Assembly: GCF_025532145.1 (NCBI RefSeq)
Contig: NZ_ARXS01000005.1
Location: forward strand, 167,967-231,966
Length of the DNA stretch: 64,000 bases
Direction of reading: 5' to 3'
Source: Alloalcanivorax balearicus MACL04
GTDB lineage: Bacteria > Pseudomonadota > Gammaproteobacteria > Pseudomonadales > Alcanivoracaceae
The translations under genes and the position numbers were made by a program. Every line of letters starts with the position of its first letter. Position 1 is the stretch's first letter. The notes beneath the pieces are model-generated. The model worked only from the letters and a program-made list of their open reading frames with translations, made no database searches and was not told the origin of the DNA. Below, piece after piece: positions 36,395 to 45,247 of this stretch.

Positions 36395-37573
36395 ATGGTT
36401 TCCATCGCGTTACTGCCCGGTGACGGTATCGGCGGCGAGGTGATGGCCGCCACCGTGCCGGTGCTCGATACCCTGGTCCAGCGGCACCGGTTGCCGCTGG
36501 ATTACCGGGTCCTCCCCTGGCCTGCCACCGAGTGGCATCGTCAACACGGCAGCATGATGCCGGACGACGCTATCGATCAGTTGCTCGACTACGACGCCTT
36601 GCTCTTGGGAGCGTTGGGGGATCCTGGCCCACTGGATCAACCGGACCGCTATCGTCTGCCCGACAGCGTTTCCCTGGCTCCCCTGCTGACGCTGCGTAAA
36701 TCGCTCAATCTCTGGGCCTGCGAACGCCCCGCCCGCTATTACCCCGGCGTCCCCTGCTACCTGTCCGATCCCCGCGCCAGGGAACTGGACATGCTGGTGA
36801 TCCGGGAAAACAGCGAGGGGGAATATGCTGGCCAGGGCGGCCGTCTGCGCGCCGGCACCGAAGATGAAATCGCCACCCAACTGGAAGTGTTCACCTATGC
36901 CGCCACCGAGCGGCTGATCCGCCATGCTTTCGAACGGGCCCGGCAACGAGCACGGGAGCGCCGCGATGAAAAGCGTATGCGCGCTTTCACCGGCCCCGGA
37001 GGCGAACCCCGGGAATCCCAGGTTTGCCTGATCACCAAACGCAATGCCCAGGCCTTCTGGGGCGAGCTGTATGACCGCGTCTTCCAGCAGGTGGCGACGG
37101 AGTACGCGGATGTGGCTACCCACCACGAACTGGTGGACGCGGCGGCGATGAAATTCGTGCAGTGTCCATGGCGTTTCGATGTGGTGGTGGCCAGCAATCT
37201 GCACGGCGACATTCTTACCGATCTGGCCGCGGTCCTGGCTGGCGGTTTGGGGGTGGCGCCTTCCGCCAATATCAACCCCGCCGATGCCAGTGTGCCGGCG
37301 CTGTTCGAACCCACCCACGGCTCAGCGCCGGATATCGCCGGCCGCAATCTGGCCGATCCCCGCGCCACTTTGTTCAGTCTGGCGCTGTTGCTGGAATGGT
37401 TGGGACAGCGCTCGGGCGCCACCGCAGATACTAAGAACTCGAACGAAAAAAACCGGCTTTTTTCTAGCGCGGGCCACCAATTGCATGAGACGCTGATAGC
37501 GGATCTCGCTGCCGGACATCCGGCCAGCGGCACCGACGCCGTGGGTCGGCGTATTGCCAACGCGTTACGGTAA
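36395..37573 (+). CDS. Isocitrate/isopropylmalate-type dehydrogenase (TtuC/LeuB-like)
   Basis: The product has 392 residues. It is a beta-decarboxylating dehydrogenase: the N-terminus ALLPGDGIGGEVM, the loop VIRENSEGEYAGQGG, the metal-binding DVVVASNLHGDILTDLAA and the NAD-site EPTHGSAPDIAGRN are all present. The ENSEGEY loop and RKSLNLWACERPARYYPGV segment resemble tartrate/D-malate dehydrogenase (TtuC) more than LeuB. Near the C-terminus (~347-360) a polar, Asn/Lys/Ser-rich stretch (TADTKNSNEKN) interrupts the usual helix, in a locally AT-rich patch. The substrate is unknown: a 2-hydroxy acid with a 3-carboxylate or hydroxyl. A 60-bp gap follows gabD. Confidence 0.83.
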   Translation: MVSIALLPGDGIGGEVMAATVPVLDTLVQRHRLPLDYRVLPWPATEWHRQHGSMMPDDAIDQLLDYDALLLGALGDPGPLDQPDRYRLPDSVSLAPLLTLRKSLNLWACERPARYYPGVPCYLSDPRARELDMLVIRENSEGEYAGQGGRLRAGTEDEIATQLEVFTYAATERLIRHAFERARQRARERRDEKRMRAFTGPGGEPRESQVCLITKRNAQAFWGELYDRVFQQVATEYADVATHHELVDAAAMKFVQCPWRFDVVVASNLHGDILTDLAAVLAGGLGVAPSANINPADASVPALFEPTHGSAPDIAGRNLADPRATLFSLALLLEWLGQRSGATADTKNSNEKNRLFSSAGHQLHETLIADLAAGHPASGTDAVGRRIANALR

Positions 37574-37630
37574 TCCGAGCAGCGCAACGCGATATCGACC
37601 CGAGCCACTTCAGGCACGGAGGAGAGAGCG

Positions 37631-38881
37631 ATGCATCATCTGTCTCCATTGCTGGTGCAATCCAGCGGCATCTGCGCGGAGCGCGGTGAAGGAAGCTGGT
37701 TGTTCGATGCCGAGGGGCATCGCTGGCTGGATTTCACGTCCGGCATCGGCGTCACCGCCACCGGCCATTGCCACCCCAAGGTGGTGGCCGCCGCCCAGGA
37801 ACAAGTGGCCCGGCTGGTCCACGCCCAGTACACCACCGTCACCCATCCCAACATGCTGCGTCTCAGCGACCGGCTCAGCGAACACCTGCCCGCCGGCCTC
37901 GACGCCGTGTCCTTCTCCAACTCCGGCAGTGAAGCGGTGGAGACCGCCATCCGGCTGGCGCGGCACGCCACCGGCCGCCCCAACCTGATCGCTTTTCAGG
38001 GCGGCTTTCACGGTCGCACCCTGGCGGCGGCCTCGCTGACCAGCTCCACCACCAAGGTGCGCAGCGGGTGGGGGCCGATGATGGCCGGAGTGTTCTTCGC
38101 GCCATTCCCGCACACCTACCTGTACGGCTGGGACGAAGAAACCACCAGCACCTTCTGTCTGCAGCAGCTGGATCAGTTACTGCTGACGCAAAGCCCCCCC
38201 GGGGACACCGCCGCCTTGATCATTGAACCGGTGCAAGGCGAGTTCGGTTACTACCCGGCACCGGCCTCGTTCCTGGCCGGTCTGCGCGAACGCTGCGACC
38301 GCCATGGCATCCTGCTGATCGCCGATGAGATTCAGGCCGGTTACGGCCGTACCGGCCGCTTCTGGAGCCATGAGCATGCCCGGATCCAGCCGGACATGGT
38401 GGTCACCGCCAAGGGACTGGCCAGCGGTTATCCGTTGTCCGCCGTGGCCGCCGCCAAGGGCTTGATGGCGCAGGGACGGCCCGGCTCCCAGGGCGGCACC
38501 TACGGCGCCAACGCGGTGTCCTGTGCCGCGGCTCTTGCCACCCTGGAGGTGATCGAGGAAGAAGACCTGGTCAACCAGGCCGCCGAGCATGGCCGCTATC
38601 TGCGTGAGCGCCTGGAGGCGTTGGTTCGAAAACACGACGATATTGATGAGGTACGCGGCAAGGGCCTGATGCTGGGCATTGAGATGGTCCGCGCCCCTGG
38701 CCAGCCCGATGGCGAACGCGCCCAGACGCTGCTGTCCCGGTGCGAACAAGCAGGCCTGCTGTTGCTGCGCTGCGGCACCCATGGTCAGGTGGTGCGCTGG
38801 TTACCCCCATTGACGGCGAGCCGTCAGGAAATCGATCTGGCGGTGGACACCTTCGAAGACGCCCTGGAGAACAGTGCATGA
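37631..38881 (+). CDS. Class III (omega) aminotransferase
   Basis: The product has 416 residues with GGAGAGAG before the ATG. It is a PLP-dependent aminotransferase of the GABA/ornithine/beta-alanine group. FSNSGSEAVETAIRLAR (95-111), the GGFHGRT loop, IADEIQAGYGRTG (230-242) and the PLP lysine at 261 (TAKGLASGYP) are all present. With gabD upstream, the natural reading is transfer of an omega-amino group to give a semialdehyde that GabD oxidises. A 57-bp gap separates it from the TtuC-like gene, and it overlaps the next gene by 4 bp. Confidence 0.88.
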   Translation: MHHLSPLLVQSSGICAERGEGSWLFDAEGHRWLDFTSGIGVTATGHCHPKVVAAAQEQVARLVHAQYTTVTHPNMLRLSDRLSEHLPAGLDAVSFSNSGSEAVETAIRLARHATGRPNLIAFQGGFHGRTLAAASLTSSTTKVRSGWGPMMAGVFFAPFPHTYLYGWDEETTSTFCLQQLDQLLLTQSPPGDTAALIIEPVQGEFGYYPAPASFLAGLRERCDRHGILLIADEIQAGYGRTGRFWSHEHARIQPDMVVTAKGLASGYPLSAVAAAKGLMAQGRPGSQGGTYGANAVSCAAALATLEVIEEEDLVNQAAEHGRYLRERLEALVRKHDDIDEVRGKGLMLGIEMVRAPGQPDGERAQTLLSRCEQAGLLLLRCGTHGQVVRWLPPLTASRQEIDLAVDTFEDALENSA

Positions 38882-39849
38882 CGTTGCCCCGGGTTACCGT
38901 ATTGCTGGCCGAGGACGAGCCTGATCTGCCCGGTCTGGAAAGCCTGGAAGGCCAGGCCCGGATCCACCAGCACCGTGGCGTCGATGGTCTGGCGCCCCGG
39001 CTGGCGGAAACCGATGTGCTGGTGGTCACCGACTTTCGCGTCGAGGCGCTGGAACGGGCCTGGCCCTCCCCTTGTCCGATTCGTTGGGTGCATGCCACCA
39101 GCGCCGGCGTCGACGCACTGATGATTCCGCCCTTGCGGGACAGCGATATTCCGGTCACCAACGCCGCCGGCATCTTCGATCGCGGTATCGCCGAATACGT
39201 GCTCGGCGCCCTGTTGCTGTTCGCCAAGGACACTCTGGGCAATCTGCGCTATCAACGGCAACGACAGTGGCGGCACCGGGAAACCCACATGCTGCGGGAC
39301 CAAAGCGCGCTGGTGGTCGGCGCCGGTTCCATCGGCCGGGAAGTGGCGACGCTGCTCGGCGCCCTCGGCATGGAAGTGATCGGCACCGCGCGGCGGGCGC
39401 GGCAGCACGACGAAGCTTTCGCCCGGGTCCATGCCCAGGAGGATCTGCCGGCTCTGCTCGGCGACGCCGACTATGTGATCATCACCGCGCCGCTGACCCG
39501 CCAGACCGAAGGACTCTTCAATACCGGCACTTTGGCGCGGATGAAACCCGGCGCGGTATTGGTCAACGTGGGCCGCGGTGCCATTGTGGACACCCGCGCC
39601 CTGCTCGCCGCTCTTGATGACGGCCATCTCGGCGGCGCCGCCCTGGATGTATTCGAGCAGGAGCCGCTGCCCGCCGATCACCCGCTCTGGGACTATCCCG
39701 ATGTGATGATTTCCGCCCATATGGCGGGCGACGCCAAAGGCTGGCGCGCCGCCCTGGGCCACCAGTTCGTGGACAACTTTGAGCGCTGGCGCCGGGGGCA
39801 GCCCCTGCGCAATCCGGTGGATACTCAGCGAGGTTACGGTCAACGCTGA
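38878..39849 (+). CDS. D-2-hydroxyacid dehydrogenase (NAD-binding)
   Basis: The product has 323 residues. The ATG at 38878 overlaps the aminotransferase stop (ATGA). The NAD-binding loop is VVGAGSIGREVATLLGALG (147-165). The catalytic Arg is in NVGRGAIVDTRAL, the Glu in FEQEPLP, and the His in MISAHMAGD. The N-terminal catalytic half is short and ends in WVHATSAGVDALMIP, typical of the GhrA/SerA-like group. It interconverts a 2-keto acid and a D-2-hydroxy acid. Coupling to the preceding aminotransferase suggests the keto acid comes from a transamination in this pathway. Confidence 0.86.
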   Translation: MTLPRVTVLLAEDEPDLPGLESLEGQARIHQHRGVDGLAPRLAETDVLVVTDFRVEALERAWPSPCPIRWVHATSAGVDALMIPPLRDSDIPVTNAAGIFDRGIAEYVLGALLLFAKDTLGNLRYQRQRQWRHRETHMLRDQSALVVGAGSIGREVATLLGALGMEVIGTARRARQHDEAFARVHAQEDLPALLGDADYVIITAPLTRQTEGLFNTGTLARMKPGAVLVNVGRGAIVDTRALLAALDDGHLGGAALDVFEQEPLPADHPLWDYPDVMISAHMAGDAKGWRAALGHQFVDNFERWRRGQPLRNPVDTQRGYGQR

Positions 39850-39911
39850 CCTCTCCTCGTACCGTTCCTCCACCCCCGTGCCGGCACCGCCACCAGCGGA
39901 GGAGGCCATCC

Positions 39912-41321
39912 ATGAGCGAGGATATACGCGCCCTGAGCGCGCGGGCATTGCGGCAAGCCTACCAAAGCCGGGCGCTTTCCCCGGTGGAGGTGAGCGAAAC
40001 CCTGCTCGATCAGATCGAACGACAGGACCCGGCATTGAATGCCTGGTGCCTGATTGATCGTGAGACCACCCTGGCCTCGGCCCGGGAGGCCGAGCAACGC
40101 TATCTGCGCGATGATACCCAGGGGTTGCTGGACGGTGTCCCGGTGGCGATCAAGGATGTCTTCCTCACCCCGATGTGGCCCACCCTGAAAGGCTCCCGCA
40201 CGGTTGATCCCGCCAAGACACTGGGCAAGCGCGCCCCGGCGGTGGCCGCTCTGGAACGTCACGGCTATGTGCCATTGGGCAAGACCACGACGCCGGAGTT
40301 TGGCTGGAAAGGGGTTACCGACAGCCCGATGTGCGGCGCCACCAACAACCCCTGGGACCCGGCCAAAACCGCCGGCGGCTCCAGTGGCGGGTCGGCGGCG
40401 GCGGTGGCCGCCGGCATGGCGCCACTGGCCCTGGGCACCGACGCCGGCGGTTCCATCCGTATTCCCGCCGCCTTCTGCGGCATCGTCGGGCACAAACCCA
40501 CCTTCGGCGAAGTGCCGCACTGGCCCGCCAGTCCGTTCGGCACGCTGGCCCACGCCGGGCCGATGACACGCACGGTGGAGGACTGCGCATTGATGATGCA
40601 GGTGCTGAGCGAGGCGGACCCGCGCGACGCCCAGGCCGCGCCGCGCCGTCCACAGGATTACCTGGCCGCCCTGGACGGCGACCTCAAAGGACTGCGTATC
40701 GCTTACAGCCGCAACCTGGGCTATGTGGATGTGGCCGCCGACATCGAACGGGCCTGTGATGAGGCGGTGGCGGTGTTACGGGATCTGGGCGCCGAAGTGG
40801 TGGAAGCCGACCCGGGCTTTCGCAGTCCGCTGGCCGCCTTCGGCCACCTGTTCTACGGCGGCGCGGCCAACGCCTGCCGGGAGCTTGGCGCGCGTCAACG
40901 CTCACTGATGGACCCGGCCCTGATGGAGGTGGTCAGCAAGGCGGAGCGGCTGTCGATGCTGGACTATCTGGGCGCGGTGAACGAACGGCTGGCGCTGTCG
41001 GAGCGCATGGCGCTGTTCCACGAGAAGTACGATCTTCTGGTAACACCCACGTTGCCGATCACCGCCTTCGACACCGCCCGGGAAGTACCCGTGGACTGGC
41101 CCAGCACCCGCTGGCCCACCTGGACGCCCTTCACCTATCCGTTCAACCTCACTGGCCAACCGGCGCTGTCACTGCCTCTCGGCCTGGATCGCGCCGGACT
41201 GCCGATGGGGCTGCAGATCGTCGGCCGCCGTTTCGATGACGCCCTGGTGCTGCGCGCCGGGCATCAGTTCGAACAGCAACGGCCCTGGCGACGGTTTCCG
41301 CCGCTGGCCGGGGTCGACTGA
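39912..41321 (+). CDS. Amidase-signature enzyme
   Basis: The product has 469 residues with GGAGGA before the ATG. The Ser-cisSer-Lys triad is intact: Lys81 in PVAIKDVF, Ser157 in AGGSSGGSAAAVA, and nucleophile Ser181 in DAGGSIRIPA. It hydrolyses an amide to acid plus ammonia. It is a stand-alone amidase, not GatA: no gatB or gatC is near and it has no GatA C-terminus. There is no signal peptide, so the substrate is cytoplasmic. Its position between a hydroxyacid dehydrogenase and an aminotransferase suggests that the substrate is the amide of an amino or keto acid. Confidence 0.88.
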   Translation: MSEDIRALSARALRQAYQSRALSPVEVSETLLDQIERQDPALNAWCLIDRETTLASAREAEQRYLRDDTQGLLDGVPVAIKDVFLTPMWPTLKGSRTVDPAKTLGKRAPAVAALERHGYVPLGKTTTPEFGWKGVTDSPMCGATNNPWDPAKTAGGSSGGSAAAVAAGMAPLALGTDAGGSIRIPAAFCGIVGHKPTFGEVPHWPASPFGTLAHAGPMTRTVEDCALMMQVLSEADPRDAQAAPRRPQDYLAALDGDLKGLRIAYSRNLGYVDVAADIERACDEAVAVLRDLGAEVVEADPGFRSPLAAFGHLFYGGAANACRELGARQRSLMDPALMEVVSKAERLSMLDYLGAVNERLALSERMALFHEKYDLLVTPTLPITAFDTAREVPVDWPSTRWPTWTPFTYPFNLTGQPALSLPLGLDRAGLPMGLQIVGRRFDDALVLRAGHQFEQQRPWRRFPPLAGVD

Positions 41322-41365
41322 CCGGAGGCACTCTCAATGGGTAAGCACCGTCGACAGGAGGCATC

Positions 41366-42562
41366 GTGAGCGAACTGGACATCGACTTCTACGAATCGGA
41401 GGACCCGATCTGGAATCCGGCGCTGCACACCATGCCGGTGCCGGGGATCCGCCGCATGGTGAACCTGGCCGCCACCATGGATAACGTCATTCATCTGTCC
41501 ATTGGACAACCGGATTTCAAACCACCGGACCATGTGGTGCAGGCGACGGTGGAGGCGCTGCAAGCGGGTCAGACCGGTTACACCATGGACGCCGGGCTGC
41601 CGGAACTGCTGGAAGCCCTGGCGGACTACTACCGGAATCGTTATCAACGGCCACTGGTGCCGGAAAACATCATGGTCACCACCGGTGCTACCGAGGCCAT
41701 CTACCTGGCGCTTACCGCGACTTCCGCACCGGGCCGGGAATTCATCGTGCCGGAACCGGCCTTCATGCTTTACGCGCCCTTGATCCGCATGAATGGCGGC
41801 GTCGTCAAAGCCATTCCCACCCATGCCGAACAACACCACCAGTTGGACCCCGAAGCGGTCATCGACGCCATCGATAACAATACCTGCGCCATCGTGCTCA
41901 ACTCCCCGAGCAACCCCACCGGTACGCTTTATCCCCGGGAAACCGTGGAGGCCATCGTCCAGGAAGCGGCCTACCGTGGCGTCTATGTCATCAGCGACGA
42001 AGTCTACGATCACCTGGTCTACGACGGGCGCGAATACCCCAGCGTGCTGTCGTGCTGCGCCGACCTCGACCATGTCATGGTGGTATCCAGCTTTTCCAAG
42101 ACGTTCAGCATGGCGGGCATGCGCATCGGCTGGTTGATGGCCAGTCAGGGCGCGATCAAGAAGCTGCGCCGCTATCACATGTTCACCACCACCGTGGCCA
42201 ATACGCCCTGCCAGTGGGCGGGAGTAGCGGCCTTGACCGGGGATCGCGGTTTCGTCGATAACATGCTCGCCGAATATCAGCGACGGCGGGATCGCCTGGT
42301 GGAACTGGTGGAGCGAACGCCCCATCTCACCGGCTACCGGCCTGACGGCGCTTTCTATCTGTTCCCGTCACTGCCGGAAGGCGTCAATGGCGGCAACGTT
42401 GCGCTGAAATTGCTGCGCGAAACCGGCGTCTGCACCGTGGCGGGCGACACCTTCGGCGAGTCCTGCTCCAATGCCATACGGATCAGCTACTCCACCTCCC
42501 TGGAGCAGATCGAGGCGGCCTTCGAACGCATTATTCCTTGGATGGCCAAGCAGGATTTCTGA
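41366..42562 (+). CDS. Class I/II pyridoxal-phosphate aminotransferase
   Basis: The product has 398 residues from a GTG start at 41366 with AGGAGG upstream. The fold-type I motifs are present: IGQPDF (47-52), GATEAIYLAL, LNSPSNPTGTLY (178-189), ISDEVYDHLVYDG, and the PLP lysine at 245 in SSFSKTFSMAGMRIG. It transfers the 2-amino group of an amino acid. It is the last gene of the six-gene run and ends 5 bp before the convergent LysR gene. Having both an omega- and an alpha-aminotransferase argues that the substrate is a diamino or amino-amide acid. Confidence 0.9.
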   Translation: MSELDIDFYESEDPIWNPALHTMPVPGIRRMVNLAATMDNVIHLSIGQPDFKPPDHVVQATVEALQAGQTGYTMDAGLPELLEALADYYRNRYQRPLVPENIMVTTGATEAIYLALTATSAPGREFIVPEPAFMLYAPLIRMNGGVVKAIPTHAEQHHQLDPEAVIDAIDNNTCAIVLNSPSNPTGTLYPRETVEAIVQEAAYRGVYVISDEVYDHLVYDGREYPSVLSCCADLDHVMVVSSFSKTFSMAGMRIGWLMASQGAIKKLRRYHMFTTTVANTPCQWAGVAALTGDRGFVDNMLAEYQRRRDRLVELVERTPHLTGYRPDGAFYLFPSLPEGVNGGNVALKLLRETGVCTVAGDTFGESCSNAIRISYSTSLEQIEAAFERIIPWMAKQDF

Positions 42563-42567
42563 TTCTG

Positions 42568-43602
42568 CTAGCGCTCCCGGACCGCCGCGCGCCGGCGCGC
42601 GGCGCGCTCCGAGGACCAATCCACCGCCTGCTGCTCCGACTCCGGGGCACCGCAAGGCCCGGCGGCCAGCTCACAGCCGCAAGCTTCATCCAGAACAAAA
42701 TGCCGGAACGCAAGCAAACGCTGATCATGGGCGGCACCATCGGGCCAGGTCAGACTGTAGACATGAGACGCCAGCACCGCCGGTGCATCCGTGAATGCCG
42801 GCACCAAACGACCGGAGTGCAGCTCCGCGTCAATCATCGGTGACCGGGCCAGTGCCACACCAAGACCGTCAATCGCCGCTGACAGCGCCACGCCATAATG
42901 ACTGAAACGCAGCCTCGCCGGCGCCGGAGCATCAGCGACGCCCAGACGCTCAAGCCATTCCTCCCAATTACCGGCGCTTCCGGATTCCGGATCTTCCTCG
43001 ATCAAGGTATACCGATGCAGATCGCGAGCGGACCTTAACGGCGTGTCGCCGTCGCGCAAACCCGGACTGCATACCGGGAAGCGCTTTTCACGGAAGAGCC
43101 GCAGTTCATTCTTGTCCAGAGCCCCCTCGGCGGGGCGCAATACGATTGCCGCATCCACACCATCGCGGGCAAAGTCCGGGCGCCGGTAGTCCAGGGTAGC
43201 GAGACGGATTTCGATATCCGGATGCAAGGCGGCGAAACGTCCCAACCGGGGTACCAGCCACCAACTGGCGAAGGCCGCTGGCGCGGCAATGGTGAGCACG
43301 CCGGCCTGATGACGGCGGCGCACCCGATCGCAAGCACACAACATCAGATCCAGCCCGGAGCGCACTCCCTCCAACAAGGTTTGCCCTTCTCCGGTCAATT
43401 CAATTCCAGGGTTGAGGCGATGGAATACCGGAGTCCCCAGGAAGGTTTCCAGGGCACGGATCTGGTGACTGACCGCGCTCTGGGTGATCGACAGATCCTG
43501 AGCCGCCAGAGTGAAGCTGCCCTTGCGGGCGACCACCTCGAAGGTGCGTAGCGTGGTCAAGGGCGGCACCGAACGATAGCTGTTGGCGGGCGCTTTCATC
43601 AT
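42568..43602 (-). CDS. LysR-family regulator of the GcvA type
   Basis: The product has 344 residues, longer than the usual ~300. The N-terminal HTH is clear (LTTLRTFEVVARKGSFTLAA, ITQSAVSHQIRALE), and the PBP2-type effector domain follows. A C-terminal extension of ~35 residues is Cys/Ala/Gly- then Arg-rich (DEACGCELAAGPCG ... RAARRRAAVRER) and has no known role. It is convergent with the catabolic cluster and divergent from the DUF2165 gene. It is the most likely regulator of the cluster, though it lies at its far end. Confidence 0.87.
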   Translation of the reverse strand: MMKAPANSYRSVPPLTTLRTFEVVARKGSFTLAAQDLSITQSAVSHQIRALETFLGTPVFHRLNPGIELTGEGQTLLEGVRSGLDLMLCACDRVRRRHQAGVLTIAAPAAFASWWLVPRLGRFAALHPDIEIRLATLDYRRPDFARDGVDAAIVLRPAEGALDKNELRLFREKRFPVCSPGLRDGDTPLRSARDLHRYTLIEEDPESGSAGNWEEWLERLGVADAPAPARLRFSHYGVALSAAIDGLGVALARSPMIDAELHSGRLVPAFTDAPAVLASHVYSLTWPDGAAHDQRLLAFRHFVLDEACGCELAAGPCGAPESEQQAVDWSSERAARRRAAVRER

Positions 43603-43759
43603 GAATTCACCTAATGCGGCACTGAAAAATGCTCATTTGCAGCGGAACTTCTCAAACACCACGATTATCTGTACTCATCACAACCAGAACAAGGCCCGTC
43701 CTTGAAGGCACCCACCACCGCCTTTTCGGGCCACGGCCCGCACCAGGAGGCAAGACAAC

Positions 43760-44245
43760 ATGCTGGAACCCGGATTATTGCTGCTCAGGTTGGTGGTCGT
43801 CGGCGGCCTTGCCGTCTGGTTGACGCTGATTCTGATCAACGTGATCACCGATCGGAAAGGCACCGTGGCTAGCGTCGCTCTGATCATGACCATGAACCTC
43901 ATTGCCCAGGATAACGACACCCATCCGTTGTTGCGCCGTCGTATCGAATCCCGCTTCTGGCATGTCATCGGAGCGGTCGCCATCATGACTCTGCAAGCTA
44001 TTACCGTGGTACTGCTGTGGCGCGGAACCGTACTGCTTCTGAGCGACGCTTCGGCATCGGCGTTGAGTACTCAAACCGTGACAGCGGTCCAGCAAGGGCT
44101 CACTGCCTTCGCCGCGCTTTGGCTGTTCATGCTGATGGGGGGAATGTGGTTCGTATATTGGCTCAAACAGCCAGGCTTGCAGCAGTTGCATCTGACCTTG
44201 CTGCTCGTCGCCATTGCCACTGGGATACTTTTTTCGGTGGCCTGA
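43760..44245 (+). CDS. DUF2165-family small integral membrane protein
   Basis: The product has 161 residues. Four hydrophobic helices are visible at ~5-27, 52-80, 104-128 and 138-158. The pattern N-x-x-TDRKGT...VALIMTMNLIAQDN after helix 1, and R-x-x-FW-H-x-x-GAVAI, matches the DUF2165 family of predicted small inner-membrane proteins. Its function is unknown. It follows the LysR gene divergently and ends at a bidirectional terminator facing secF. Confidence 0.75.
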   Translation: MLEPGLLLLRLVVVGGLAVWLTLILINVITDRKGTVASVALIMTMNLIAQDNDTHPLLRRRIESRFWHVIGAVAIMTLQAITVVLLWRGTVLLLSDASASALSTQTVTAVQQGLTAFAALWLFMLMGGMWFVYWLKQPGLQQLHLTLLLVAIATGILFSVA

Positions 44246-44264
44246 AGCCCACGCCGGAACCCAC

Positions 44265-44297
44265 AAAAAAGGGCGCCCCGCTGGCGCCCCTTTTTTT
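44265..44297. terminator. Bidirectional terminator between DUF2165 and secF genes
   Basis: The stem GGGCGCC-CCGCT-GGCGCCC is flanked by six As on the left and seven Ts on the right. It therefore works in both directions for these convergent transcripts. Confidence 0.92.
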
Positions 44298-44313
44298 CGA
44301 CTTCAACCACCGC

Positions 44314-45240
44314 TCAGGGCATGTCATCCACTTCCTTCTTCTCCGGAATGATGAAGTCCTGCTTGTCCACTTTCATCAGGAACAGCATGTTGGTGACCAC
44401 GTAAATGGATGAGTAGGTACCCACCGCGATCCCCACCAGCAGCGCTTCGGAGAAAGCGCGCATCACTTCACCGCCAAAGAAGAACAGGGCAATCAATACC
44501 AGCAGAGTCGTGAAGGAGGTGTTGATGGTCCGGCTCAGGGTCTCATTGAGAGAGCCGTTGATGATCTTTTCCGGATCGGTTTCACGGGTGTCGCGAAAGT
44601 TCTCCCGGATCCGGTCCGCCACCACGATGGAGTCGTTCAGCGAGTAACCGATCAACGCCAACACCGCCGCCAGCACCGTCAGATCGAAGGTCCAGCGCAT
44701 TAGCGAGAACAGGCCGAGCACGATGATCACATCATGCAGCAAGGCCACCACGGTGGCGACACCGAACTTGTTGGTGAAGCGGAACCAGACGTAAACCAGC
44801 ATCAAGCCCAGTGCCATCAGCAGCGCGAGACCGGACTCGTCGCGCAGCTCGTCACCCACTTGCGGACCGACGAACTCCACCTGCTGAACCTTCAGCCCGG
44901 GCAGCTTGCTTTCCACCACCTCGGTAAGCCGGGGCCCTACCTGATCCGCGGGCATATCGTTCAGGGTGGGCACCCGGATGCTGATATCCCGGGGCGACCC
45001 GTAACGTACCACGGTGGCCTCTTCGAACGGCGTGCCTTCCAGCGCGGAACGCACATCGTCGATGATCACTTCGTTTTCGCCCTTGGCCACCACCGAGGTG
45101 CCGCCGGTGAAATCCATCCCCAGATTCAAACCCTGGGTCGCCAGCAGTCCGATGGAGCCGAGCACCAGAATGATCGACAACGCCGCGAACAACCGCCGTA
45201 TACCCAGGAAGTTGATGGAGAAAGGAGCCTTGTTACTCAT
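44314..45240 (-). CDS. secF: Protein-export membrane protein SecF
   Basis: The product has 308 residues from the ATG at 45240, with GAGGTG upstream. SecF is an RND-type subunit that with SecD uses the proton gradient to finish export after SecYEG. Six helices are visible; the first large periplasmic loop follows the GMDFTGGTSV motif. The second half has the IGYSLNDSIVVADRIREN motif and the NxxLSRTINTSFTTLL segment characteristic of SecF. It lies 7 bp after secD in the standard order. Confidence 0.96.
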   Translation of the reverse strand: MSNKAPFSINFLGIRRLFAALSIILVLGSIGLLATQGLNLGMDFTGGTSVVAKGENEVIIDDVRSALEGTPFEEATVVRYGSPRDISIRVPTLNDMPADQVGPRLTEVVESKLPGLKVQQVEFVGPQVGDELRDESGLALLMALGLMLVYVWFRFTNKFGVATVVALLHDVIIVLGLFSLMRWTFDLTVLAAVLALIGYSLNDSIVVADRIRENFRDTRETDPEKIINGSLNETLSRTINTSFTTLLVLIALFFFGGEVMRAFSEALLVGIAVGTYSSIYVVTNMLFLMKVDKQDFIIPEKKEVDDMP

Positions 45241-45247
45241 AAGCACC

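Noticed and set aside
39912..41321. Amidase considered as GatA of the tRNA amidotransferase
   Set aside because: gatB and gatC are absent nearby and the C-terminus is that of a stand-alone amidase.
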